Origin: Chloroflexota bacterium
GTDB lineage: Bacteria; Chloroflexota; Chloroflexia; Chloroheliales; Chloroheliaceae
Length of the DNA: 64,000 nt
Assembly: GCA_028287745.1 (NCBI GenBank)
Contig: JAQBPB010000005.1
Location: forward strand, 35,180-99,179
Direction: 5' to 3'
Position 1 is the first letter of the stretch. Each line of letters starts with the position of its first letter. The notes beneath the pieces are model-generated. The model was not told the origin of the DNA. It made no database searches and worked only from the letters and a program-made list of their open reading frames with translations. The translations under genes were made by a program, and so were the position numbers. Below are positions 52,951 through 62,500 of this stretch, in pieces.

Positions 52951-53097
52951 TGCTTCCGCATTTATTCTGATGTTTCCATATTTATTCTGGTTTCTGGCCG
53001 GTTGGTCTTAAGACTTATCCCGGCATTCGGTAACCGGTGGTTTGCCTGACACATCCGGTTTATCACTTCTTTTATCATTTCAAAAGAATACTACGGT

Positions 53098-53685
53098 TTA
53101 ATTATCAATGTTTTTGGAGCCGTGATTGACCGGGTAAGAAGTAATAATCGTACCGTCGTTACCGACTACCGTAAAGACATCCTTGTTCCGGCCCGGTATC
53201 TGGTAGCTGTAGGAAAGGCGGTCATTGCCTGTCTTATCCGGCTTTGGGTCACCCAGGCTTTTCTCGATCAGGTTCACGACTTCATGGGGAGTTTTAGTAC
53301 CGGCGTCCTGCGGGAAAGTGGAGATGGTTCCGCCATCGTACCAGATTCCTTTAACGTGTTTGCCGTAAATGTGGGCCCAGCCGTAATCGCCGCCGCGCCC
53401 GTTTCCCCGGCCGTAGACCAGCTTAATTTTGCGGCCCGACAGGTCGGTAAAGCTGCGAATCAAGGTCTTTTCCGGATACTCGGCGGTCAGGCTCGGTTCG
53501 CTTACGGATACCGCGGTGGTAGCTGCGACAACAGCAGTCGCGGTCCGGCGAGGGCCTTCGATAGTGGTCCGGGCCGCTTCGTTGGGACCGGTTGCAGTCA
53601 GGTCGCCACAGGCCCCTAATAGACCCGCCAGCATTAGCATTAAGCTGAAAACCAGGGCCAACCCACCCGTTTTTAAGTTTTTCAA
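53098..53685 (-). CDS. lipoprotein with a possible BECR-type nuclease-fold domain
   Basis: A 195-residue exported lipoprotein: TTG start, hydrophobic stretch LALVFSLMLMLAGLLGAC with lipobox LGAC near residue 26, then a Thr/Ala-rich linker to about residue 70. The C-terminal about 110 residues contain GWAHIYGKHVKGIW, VVNLIEKSLGDPKPDKTG, and RNKDVFTVVGNDGTIITSYP. The order 'H...H, helix, then a strand pair ending in DGxIITSYP' recalls the BECR fold of polymorphic toxin RNases, but catalytic residues cannot be confirmed by eye. An inert surface domain is equally possible. It faces the ABC ATPase gene tail to tail. Confidence 0.6.
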   Translation of the reverse strand: MKNLKTGGLALVFSLMLMLAGLLGACGDLTATGPNEAARTTIEGPRRTATAVVAATTAVSVSEPSLTAEYPEKTLIRSFTDLSGRKIKLVYGRGNGRGGDYGWAHIYGKHVKGIWYDGGTISTFPQDAGTKTPHEVVNLIEKSLGDPKPDKTGNDRLSYSYQIPGRNKDVFTVVGNDGTIITSYPVNHGSKNIDN

Positions 53686-53786
53686 GACTGGTTAAACCCT
53701 TCTAATTTTGTGCGCCCATAATAGTTCATTTATCTTAACACTTTTAAAAAAGGGGTGCAAGAGAAGCCTTTCCCGGCTGAAATTAT

Positions 53787-54782
53787 TTATCCTTTCCTCC
53801 TGGAAAGGACTCTTTGCAGCAGGCGGGGAGCGTTGCGGCCGAGCTTCATTTGCTGCTCGAATTGGCGGGGCGTCAGTTTTCTTTGGGACTGTATTTTCCG
53901 GCGCTGTTTTAAAGTAACCGGCAGCAGCCTGATTAAATCGAGCTTGCCCATTATGGCCGCCTCTAACTGGCCTGGCCTGGCAAACAGGACTAGCTGATAG
54001 AGCTGGCCGAGCAACAACCAGGGCAGCATTTTAATAAGCACGCGGCCCGGCACGTTTTTGATTACCGCGAGCAAGCCGTTGCGGCTGGCCAGCCGGGTGG
54101 CCCTGGCCCTAATGGCGCGGGTTGTGGCCGACCCCCGGTGACTGACCCGGGCACCTGGAACGTAGACACAGCGGTAGCCCGCCAGTTGGGCCCGGAAGTT
54201 AAAATCTACATCCTCACTGTACAGGAAAAAGGTTTCGTCCAGCAGTCCGATTTCATTAAAGATTTCTCTTCGGTACAGGGCGGCTACCCCGGCCGGTCCA
54301 AAAATTTCAAGCTGGCTATCAAAGCCGGGGCCATCCGGTTGTTGAAATCCCCGGTCGCGGCCTATGCCGTCCGGCCCCACGAACAGCCCGGCCGAATTAA
54401 TCAGGCCGGGGTTGCTGTGAAAGGTGACCCGGGCGGCTGCCATGCCATATCCCTGGTCTTGCCGTCCGGCCAGTCCTTCCAGCAGGTTTTTAAGAAAATC
54501 CGGTTCCGCCTCGGCATCGTTATTGAACCAGCAGACATATCCCGCACCACCGGCCTGCACACCGGCATTGATGCCGCCTGTAAAGCCGGTATTTTCAGGC
54601 AGCGTTACCAGCTTTACCCGGGGGTAGCTGGTCCGGATAAACTCGGCTGAACCATCGGTCGAACCGTTATCGACCACTATTATTTCGAAATCCTGAAAAC
54701 TTTGATTGTAGAGGGAATCCAGGCAGTTTCCTAACCATTCCCGCCCGTTCCAATTCGGGATAATAACGTCAATTAGAGGCAT
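53787..54782 (-). CDS. family 2 glycosyltransferase (rhamnosyltransferase-like)
   Basis: A 331-residue GT-A glycosyltransferase. I start at the ATG at 54782 (MPLIDVIIPNWNG), the usual N-terminus; an in-frame ATG at 54818 adds 12 residues with no better ribosome binding site. Motifs: VIIPNWNGREWLGNCLDSL, IIVVDNGSTDGSAEFI, and the metal-binding WFNNDAEAEPDF, then EDVDFNFRAQLAGYRCVYVP. A C-terminal hydrophobic helix (about 280-300) and a very basic tail suggest membrane association. It is the last of three glycosyltransferase genes on the minus strand, 111 bases behind the GT39-like gene. Confidence 0.9.
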   Translation of the reverse strand: MPLIDVIIPNWNGREWLGNCLDSLYNQSFQDFEIIVVDNGSTDGSAEFIRTSYPRVKLVTLPENTGFTGGINAGVQAGGAGYVCWFNNDAEAEPDFLKNLLEGLAGRQDQGYGMAAARVTFHSNPGLINSAGLFVGPDGIGRDRGFQQPDGPGFDSQLEIFGPAGVAALYRREIFNEIGLLDETFFLYSEDVDFNFRAQLAGYRCVYVPGARVSHRGSATTRAIRARATRLASRNGLLAVIKNVPGRVLIKMLPWLLLGQLYQLVLFARPGQLEAAIMGKLDLIRLLPVTLKQRRKIQSQRKLTPRQFEQQMKLGRNAPRLLQRVLSRRKG

Positions 54783-54893
54783 ATTTGAATTAACTTCCGG
54801 CGGGTAATTTCCCAGCATAATTTCGGGTCATGGCCGGTTACAGGGCAGGCCGTTATTTTGCAGGATTGCGTAGGGCGGGTTTCCTGGGGCGGC

Positions 54894-56264
54894 TTAGACC
54901 AGGCGCCGCCCCAGGATAGATACCACCAGTATCACGGCCAGGATAGCCAGGCTGGCGGCTGCCCCGGTCCAGTCGCGTCCTTTCAGGCGGCCTGGCAACC
55001 GGCCTTCTATCCAATTGACCAGCCAGGCCAGCGGTCCGGCCCCGGCAACCGCCAGCCAGGGCGTAACCAGCGACAGGCGGGCCGGGTGTACCGGGCCGGT
55101 AAAGTTTAAGACCCCAAAATAGAGCAAAGGCACCGCCAGCAGCGGCCATAGCCTGGGCCATTCGCCCCGGCGTAAGGCCAGGGCGGCCAGGCTGACAAAC
55201 AGGACCGCCATCAGCCCCAGGTCGTAACTGAAAAACTGTTTGAAATAACCGTTAAGGGCTTCGGCCGGGGCAGGTTTAACGGCTATCACACCTTCAACGA
55301 AGCGGTTCAGACTGAGCAGCCAGCCGGGACAGGCCGCTGTCCAACCAAGGAGCCACCCGGCCAGGGCCAACCCGGCGGCCTGTCCCCGGAACCCTTTTCC
55401 CGCCCTGGACAATCCAATACCGAGCAGAGGGACGAGGACGAGCATCGCCCCGTAAGCGGCCCCGGTTGCCAGTCCGGCCAGCAGCCCGGCCCAGAAGAGC
55501 GGCCACCATACTTTCCCGCCTGTGAATGTCATCAAATAAAAGCTAGCGGCTGCCAGGGCTGCCGCCAGCAGTTGCGGGGCTGGACCGGGTGTTACCTGGT
55601 AGGCCAGCCAGGATAGTCCGAGCAGACCGGCCGCCAGCGCCCCGGCTGTCCGCGATTGCCACCAGCGGCCCGCTGCGGCATAGACCAGGATAATAGTAAT
55701 CAATCCCAGCAAAAGGTTTACATAGCTTAGATAATCCAGGATTGTCTGGTTGGTTACTTCTTCCGGCGTGGCGATTTTACCGGCGCTGGCCTGCTGGAAA
55801 AAGTTCAGCTCGACCAGGACCGAACCTAAAAATAAATAAAGTGGCGGTTGCACGTAGCTTTTAGGCTGCCAGTTGCTGGTATTGATGATGGTCCGGGCTT
55901 CCGAGGCGAAAGCCTGGGCCGTTGGGTCGGGTGCTCCGGGATTTGTCTGGAGAGTCTGGTAGCGCAACAACCCGCCGACCAATAGCGCCAGCAGCAGGAT
56001 AAGCACCGGCCAGTTTGTCCTCAGCCATCTTTTAGTCCCCAGGAGGCTTACCCGCTGGCGCTGGGCCAGCTTCAGGCCAATTCCGCCCACCAGCAAGATT
56101 AAAGCGGCGGCCAGCCAGAGCGGACTTTTTACCGGCAGGAAATAGTCGCCGGTCAGGATAAGCAGGTAGACCAGGACCGCCAGCCCCACCAGGCCGGTGT
56201 CCAACCGGTTAATTTTTTTTGGTTTAGCCTCTCCCGGCTCCGGTTCGGTGCTTCTGAAAATCAT
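54894..56264 (-). CDS. GT39-like polytopic glycosyltransferase
   Basis: A 456-residue membrane protein with about 11 helices. After helix 1 and 2 the extracytoplasmic loop (about 100-150) reads LLRYQTLQTNPGAPDPTAQA and YVQPPLYLFLGSVLVELNFF, a pattern of GT-C/GT39 enzymes that use polyprenyl-phosphate sugars; the acidic pair is less clear than in the neighbouring gene. It starts directly behind the stop of the 780-residue enzyme (TAG followed by ATG), so the two are translationally coupled and may form a pair. Confidence 0.82.
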   Translation of the reverse strand: MIFRSTEPEPGEAKPKKINRLDTGLVGLAVLVYLLILTGDYFLPVKSPLWLAAALILLVGGIGLKLAQRQRVSLLGTKRWLRTNWPVLILLLALLVGGLLRYQTLQTNPGAPDPTAQAFASEARTIINTSNWQPKSYVQPPLYLFLGSVLVELNFFQQASAGKIATPEEVTNQTILDYLSYVNLLLGLITIILVYAAAGRWWQSRTAGALAAGLLGLSWLAYQVTPGPAPQLLAAALAAASFYLMTFTGGKVWWPLFWAGLLAGLATGAAYGAMLVLVPLLGIGLSRAGKGFRGQAAGLALAGWLLGWTAACPGWLLSLNRFVEGVIAVKPAPAEALNGYFKQFFSYDLGLMAVLFVSLAALALRRGEWPRLWPLLAVPLLYFGVLNFTGPVHPARLSLVTPWLAVAGAGPLAWLVNWIEGRLPGRLKGRDWTGAAASLAILAVILVVSILGRRLV

Positions 56265-58607
56265 CTATTTGCTCACCTTGATCTGGCCCAGCGTAATCGT
56301 ATTGGTCCCACCGGTTAAAGGCAGCGGCGTGAACTTGCCATCCGGCAGGTATAGGCCCATTACAAGGTTATAGTCGCCCGGCGGCAGGTCGGCTGGCAGG
56401 GCCAGGTTGGGCGTATCGGTCACAATTTCGCCCGGTTTCCAGCGCCCGGTCGGGTAATTTCCCTGTAAAGGCTGAGTATCGCGGCTTGCCATTTTCTGGT
56501 CCGGCTTGCCCACAGGGTGCAGGTGAATAAAGACCACGTAATCCGCGCCGGGCGAGTTAAGCACCTGCCAGTACACGCTCAGGCCGACAACTTCGCCCGG
56601 TTTGAACACCGGCCAGGGCTGATTCTGGTTGATGGGTCCGGCGGGCGGTAGGTACACCGGGCTGTCGCCCAGTTTCCCGGCGTTCAGGCCCAAAAGCCGC
56701 AGTTTGTCGCCAAAATCGGCCGTCATCGGGTGCTGCAATTTCAAGGTCTGTTCGGTCACGCCTGTTTTAACCACCGTATAGGCCGGGCCGGGCCGCTCGA
56801 CCCGCTTGGTTTCGAATTCCTGGACAATGTTGGACGGTTGCAGCAATTCGGGATAGCTGCCCGACGAGCCGGTGCCGTTAACCCGGTCCCGGTTGAGGGC
56901 CAGGTACTGGATGCCGCGCTCCCGGTAATATTCGAGCGGGAAATCATTCACGCCCTGTTCGGCCACGCGAGTTAGCAGGTTGGGATAACCGCCCCACTGC
57001 TGGGGCCGCATTTCGACCATCTTTAACGGGCCCGGCCCGGCCTGGGTCTTGAGCCAATCTTCTACCCGGCTGTAGCTGAAAGGCTGGTCGTTAAACTGGT
57101 TGCCGTACATTATCGCGCCAAACGGCCCATTCATGGTCAGCACCAGGAAGACCAGCGGCAGGACCGGCGCGGCCAGGCGGCGGAGGGACGGTCTGATACT
57201 AAGGCGGCCCAGGCGCGGCGCGACCAGTTTATCCCAGGCCCACACGCTGAACAGGGCCGCAAACACTGCTCCATAAAGGGTCAGCGGCAAGACATTACGG
57301 CGGTAGATCAAGCGGTAGGAGTTAATGCTTAAAAGATAGAGTAAAGGGAAGCTCAGGGCCAGCAGGTCGGCGCGCCGGTGCCGGAAGGCCAGCAATAAGG
57401 CACCGCCCCCTGCCAGCAGGCAAAGCCAGATACTGTCGTCCCAGATGGCCTGTAAATTACCCAGCCAGGGATAGTCGGTGGCGTATTCGACGGTTGACAG
57501 GCGGTACTTGGTAATATTGGTCCCAAAGGCATCACTATAGCCTTTGACCCGGGCGAGAATATAGGGCGTGGTTGCTACAAAGGCCAGCCCGGCGCTCAGC
57601 AGGGCCAGCCCCAGGGCAGGTGAAAAATAGCGTTTCAGGCGGTCAGCCCGGTAATCTTCCCCCGTCTGAAGGACCCGTAGCAGGTGGGCCACCAGCGGCA
57701 GAATCAGGACGGTTACCCCGTTCCATTTTGTACTCAGGGCTAACCCGGCCAGCGCCCCGGTCCACAGGTAATCCCGCAACCGGCCTTTCCGGACGATGTT
57801 CCAGGCGGGCCAGAGGGCCGCCAGGGTCAGGGTCGCCATTGGCATATCAACCGCTACATAATGAGAATGTTCGGTTGCCAGGGCCGAAAAGGCGATAAAC
57901 CCGGCAGCCAGCAGCCCGGCGCGGCGGTCCTGCCAGATTTTCTTGACCAGCAGATAGGCCAGCGGAATGGCGGCGGTTCCCCACAGCGCGGTATAGGTGC
58001 GCTCCCACAGGTAGAACTGGGGAGCGGTAGTGATGGCAAAGGTCCGGTCGGGCAAATCATTTAACCCGCTGTAAAGGCCGGTATAGCTGCCCCATAGAAA
58101 GTGCAGGGCCGCCACGATGACTTCCTGGTAGATGTAAAAGCTGGGGTAGTAGTACATTTGCGGGTCGAAATCGCCGGTCTTGAGGATCCGCGTACCGATA
58201 TCGACAATAAGGTTTTCATCGGAGGGAATAATATAAGGCAGGCCGTTTTTCTGGCCCCAGACGCGCAGCCACAGCCCCAGCAATGTCAGGGAAGCAACCG
58301 CCAGCCCATAGGGTGACAGGCGGCGGTACAGGCGCCCCAGCTTAGCCGCCAATTGCTGGCGGGCGCGGGCCGGGTTTTCCAGGAAGGGACGCCCGAGGGT
58401 AACCAGCAGGGTGGCGAAGAAAAGCCCCCAGACCCCGGCCGGTCCGACCATCCACAACTTTCCCCGGCCCAGCTGGACCGCCAGGGCCACCAGGAATAAA
58501 ACTACCAGCCCAAAATTTAAAAAGACCGGCCAGCGCGGTGGTGCAGGCTTTTCCAGCGGTGCCAACGGCGGCTCTGGCGCTTCCTGGTCCTTAATAAATA
58601 ATTTCAT
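56265..58607 (-). CDS. large GT39/PMT-like polytopic glycosyltransferase with C-terminal soluble domain
   Basis: A 780-residue membrane glycosyltransferase. The first extracytoplasmic loop has the acidic pair in YIIPSDENLIVDIGTRILKT, followed by MYYYPSFYIYQEVIVAALHF, typical of PMT/ArnT enzymes. About 12 helices end near residue 500; residues about 520-780 are an extracytoplasmic beta-rich domain (e.g. YVVFIHLHPVGKPDQKMASR). It probably transfers a sugar from a lipid carrier to a surface polymer or protein. It begins the three-gene glycosyltransferase run and is directly coupled to the next gene. Confidence 0.87.
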   Translation of the reverse strand: MKLFIKDQEAPEPPLAPLEKPAPPRWPVFLNFGLVVLFLVALAVQLGRGKLWMVGPAGVWGLFFATLLVTLGRPFLENPARARQQLAAKLGRLYRRLSPYGLAVASLTLLGLWLRVWGQKNGLPYIIPSDENLIVDIGTRILKTGDFDPQMYYYPSFYIYQEVIVAALHFLWGSYTGLYSGLNDLPDRTFAITTAPQFYLWERTYTALWGTAAIPLAYLLVKKIWQDRRAGLLAAGFIAFSALATEHSHYVAVDMPMATLTLAALWPAWNIVRKGRLRDYLWTGALAGLALSTKWNGVTVLILPLVAHLLRVLQTGEDYRADRLKRYFSPALGLALLSAGLAFVATTPYILARVKGYSDAFGTNITKYRLSTVEYATDYPWLGNLQAIWDDSIWLCLLAGGGALLLAFRHRRADLLALSFPLLYLLSINSYRLIYRRNVLPLTLYGAVFAALFSVWAWDKLVAPRLGRLSIRPSLRRLAAPVLPLVFLVLTMNGPFGAIMYGNQFNDQPFSYSRVEDWLKTQAGPGPLKMVEMRPQQWGGYPNLLTRVAEQGVNDFPLEYYRERGIQYLALNRDRVNGTGSSGSYPELLQPSNIVQEFETKRVERPGPAYTVVKTGVTEQTLKLQHPMTADFGDKLRLLGLNAGKLGDSPVYLPPAGPINQNQPWPVFKPGEVVGLSVYWQVLNSPGADYVVFIHLHPVGKPDQKMASRDTQPLQGNYPTGRWKPGEIVTDTPNLALPADLPPGDYNLVMGLYLPDGKFTPLPLTGGTNTITLGQIKVSK

Positions 58608-58723
58608 TTACCTGAAGATACCCAACCCATACTCTTATACCTGATCTACCAGCAGTGGAACGAGGGTAGTATCTCACAATTGGCCCGATTCTTCCAACCG
58701 GGAGCAGGTTAAATTTGGCCGGG

Positions 58724-59161
58724 TTAGCTCTGGGGCGGCTGGCGCGAGGGCCAGTGGGCGATCAACATGGCTACAAAAAGTAGGGCCAGGAACACCACCG
58801 AGGCAGTCAGGGTAGTTTTAGCGTCTACCCACCCTTTCACAAACCCAAAACTGAGCGACATCGCCACTACAAGTATAAAAACCAGGGTTGAAATAAGCCA
58901 GGCATTATGGCCGTTGCGGTTCATGCGCGTGATAAAACCCCAGCGCCTGACCGGCTGCTCTTCCGGCTCCGGGGAAGTGGTTTTAGTCAGGACCAGGGGC
59001 GGCATATTCGCGAAATTGGGGTTAGGTTTTCCACTCATACTGGCCAGTAAAGACCGGGTAGAGACAACTGAATTATTATAGCGGACTGCAGCAGAATTGC
59101 TGGTATGGTCGAGGGCCTGACCGGATATATCAAACGGGCCCCGCTCCATCTCATTAGACAT
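58724..59161 (-). CDS. small membrane protein with two helices
   Basis: A 145-residue protein of unknown function. The ATG at 59161 (MSNEMERGPFD) has GGAG 9 bases ahead; an in-frame TTG at 59179 is less likely. The N-terminal 80 residues are polar with a basic patch (RRWGFITRMNRNG), followed by two hydrophobic segments: AWLISTLVFILVVAMSLSFG and TLTASVVFLALLFVAMLIAH. Its cytoplasmic N-terminus suggests an accessory membrane role. It sits just upstream of the glycosyltransferase run and could belong to it. Confidence 0.65.
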   Translation of the reverse strand: MSNEMERGPFDISGQALDHTSNSAAVRYNNSVVSTRSLLASMSGKPNPNFANMPPLVLTKTTSPEPEEQPVRRWGFITRMNRNGHNAWLISTLVFILVVAMSLSFGFVKGWVDAKTTLTASVVFLALLFVAMLIAHWPSRQPPQS

Positions 59162-59503
59162 AGCGTTCGTCTCCAGCAAAACCGGTTTCAGGCTTTCACC
59201 TGAATTAACCGGGGTACAACGTTTTAACTTTTAAGCTAAAAGGGTTAAACAATAAATATTATTGGAGAGCTACCTCTCTCCCGCTAATTGACCATCAAAG
59301 CCGGTATTTCACGGTATGAAAGCAGCTTAGCGGTATAAAGTAAAAAAGTGGTTAAGATAAGATTAGGGAATGGTAAAAATTTTGTATTTGAATATATAGC
59401 AAGTTGATTGGGGTTATTCTTTCCCGGCTTCCGGATGGGCTGTTTTATTTTCCTTACAACTCTCAAGGGTTAGTCCAACCAATAATTATATTGGCCGGAG
59501 AAT
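59162..59503. other. 342-bp gap
   Basis: No gene, clear promoter or strong hairpin seen. It separates the end of the 25-TPR gene from the small membrane-protein gene, both on the minus strand, and should contain the promoter of the latter. Confidence 0.4.
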
Positions 59504-62500
59504 TCAGTCACTTTCCAGGCGGGTAATTTTGCCTGAAAGGTTCCCGGCCTGTCCCTCCCGTTTGAAAGGGGTATTCAGGCCGTCCGGATAACCTCTAAAG
59601 GGTTCCGGCGAACTTTCCCCGGCGGGCAGCATTTGCGGCGGTTCTAAAGAAGTTGGAGCAAGTAAAGCCCGGTCAAAGTCCTGGAAAAACCGGCTTTGCC
59701 CGGCCAGGCCCTCTAAAGTTTGCAGCAGGACCGGCGGCAGGTTTAATTTCAGGGAAACTTTAAACGCCTCCTGGGCCGGAATTTCCAGCCCCATTTTCGC
59801 CGCGAAAAGGCCCCACCAGAAATAAGCCCATGGTTCTTCCGGCTGCAGTTCTACCGCATCGTCCAGTTGGGCCAGGCTTTGGACCGGGGTCTGGCCCAGG
59901 CCGGATAAAATACCGGACGCGATATTGGCCTGGTACGATTTAGGGCCCTGCCGGGTCAAGTTTACCAGTTCACGGCGTATTTCCGCCCGGTTCCCCTTAA
60001 AATCCAGGAGTATCTTTAGCCAGCAAAGCATCAGGTTGTTTTGCAGGTTCTCCGGGTCAGCTTGCCGGTAGGCGGTAAAGTCAGCCAGGGCTTTTTCAGG
60101 CTGGTTCAGCCACAGATATGCATATCCGCGCCTTTCGTAGACCCACCGGGCCCCGGTATCGAGTTTTAGCACCTGGCCGTAATCCGCTACCGCCTGGTTA
60201 AAATCTTTAAGGCTCTTGTAGACTTCGGCCCGGTTGCCGTAGGCCCAGGCGTAAGCGGGGTCAAGTTCCAGGGCCAGTTCGAAATCTTCAAGTGCCCGGT
60301 CATACTCTTTAACCTGGCGGTAGACCGTCCCCCGGCGGGCATAGATCGCGGCCTCGGTCGGGTCCAGGTCAATCGAGCGATCAAAGTCTTCCAGGGCTTC
60401 GTGATACTGTTTAAGTTGGCGGCAAGCTTCCCCGCGCAAGTAGTAGCCGCTGGCCGTATAGGGTTCCAGTTCAATCACCCGGTCGAAATCTTCCAGGGCC
60501 TGGGCAAATTTGCGCGCTTCCAGGTAAAGTTCGCCCCTGGCCCGGAAACCCTCGGCCTTTTGGGGTTCCTGTTGAATTACCCGGTTCAAATCCTCGATAG
60601 CGGCCGCCTTTTCACCCAGCAGCCGGTAGACCCCGGCTCGGCCCAGGGCGGCTTTCAGGTGGTCAGGTTTCCGCCGCAGGACTTCAGTGTAGTCAGCTGC
60701 CGCCGCTGTAAGGTCGCCCAGCTGCCGCCAGGTTTCCGCCCGGTCCAGGTAGGCCGGGGTGGCGTCCGGTTCCAGCCGGATAACCTCGTTAAAGTCTTCC
60801 AGGGCCGCCGGGTAATCTTTAAGCATGTACCAGGCTTTGCCCCGGTTGTGTAGAGCAAAGCCCTGGACGGGGTTTTGCTGCAAGACCCGGTTATAGTCCT
60901 CAATAGCCTGCTGGTACTGTCCCAGTTTGCGGTAGGCTTCGGCGCGGTTGGCATACACCGAGAAATAGACCGGGTCCAGTTCTAAGGCCCGGTTGTAAGC
61001 TTCGATAGCCTGGGAATAGTCCTGTAAAGACTGGTAAACCCGGCCCCGCCGCTCAAAGAGCCAGGGATCTTCCGGGTTAAGCTCGCTGGCCTCCGTGAAA
61101 TCAAGCAGGGCCTGGTCGGCCTGGTCAAGCAGCCGGAAGACCTCACCGCGCCGCCCTAACGTCCACGAATTATCCGGGTCCTCATCCAGCGACCGGCTGA
61201 AATCAACCAGGGCCTGTTCATTGCGGTGCAACTGCAAGAAGGCTTCACCGCGCCCGGCATAAGCGTGGGCCAGGTTCGCCCCGGCCTCGATTGCCACCGT
61301 ATAATCGCGGATGGCCTGGGCGTAGTCACCCAGGCTGCGCAGCAGGTCGGCCCGTTCCAGGTACGAGAGTATGCGGCTGGGGTCAAGTTCAATCGCCCGC
61401 GAGTAGTCCTGTAAAGCCTGTTCGTGCATATTTAACTGGCTGTGGGCCCTGGCCCGCCGGGCATAGGCCCAGGCCGACTCCGGGTCAAGCTCAATCGCCC
61501 GGTCGTAATCCTCGATAGAAAGTTTGTAGCCGTGTAACTGGCGTAAAGTCGCGTTGCGCAGGACGTAGGTCCAGGCGTTGTCCGGGTTTTGTTCGATGAC
61601 CCGGTCGTAATCGTCCAGGGCCAGTTGAAATTCGCCCTGGAGCCGGTAGACATCGCCCCGCTGGATGTAGCCCCAGGTTGAGCCGGGGTCGAGTTCGATG
61701 ACCTTGCTATAGTCGGTTACCGCTTTCGGGTAATTACGCAAGTTGAGGTGCGCTTCCGCCCGGCTACCGTAGGCCCAGACCATGGTCGGGTCGAGTTCGA
61801 TGGCCCGGTCCAGGTCTTTGATGGCTTCTTCGAAATTCTTCAAGAGGCGTTTAACCTCGCCCAGTTGGGTATAGGCCCAGGCATCCCCCGGCCTCAGTTT
61901 AATAGCCAGCTCGAAGTTGCGGGCCGCCTGCCGGTAATCGCCCAGCTTTAGAAAAGCTTTGCCGCGTTGAATAATTACTTCAACCATCCCCGGGTCAAGT
62001 TTAAGGGCCTGGTCGAAATCGGCAAGGGCCTGCTGGTATTCTTTAAGGCTGTAGAGGGTCTGGCCGCGTGAGAAATGGCCCCAGGTGGTCGGCTCCCGGC
62101 TGATATAGCGGTCGAAATCCTCCAGGGCCAGCCGGTATTCACCGCGCAGCCGGTAAGCCTCACCCCGGGTATAGCAGGCCATCGCGTAATCAGGCAGGAG
62201 CTCGATGGCCTGGTCCAGGTTCGCCTGGGCTTTCAAGTAGTCTTTTTGCTGCAGGTAAATGCTGCCCCGGCTGAAATAAGGCTGGCCCATCGCAGGGTCA
62301 AGTTCGACTGCCTTATCCAGGTCCGCCAGCGCCCGGGCAAAATCCCCCAGCGAGCGGTAAGCTTCGCCGCGTTGGGCGTAGGCCCAGGCAAAATCCGGCT
62401 GCAAGCGCAGAATTTCGTTCAGGTCCCCAATAGCTTTGGCATATTCTTGCAGGGCGAAATAGGCATAGACCCGGTTGGAGTAGCTCCAAATTACCCCCGG

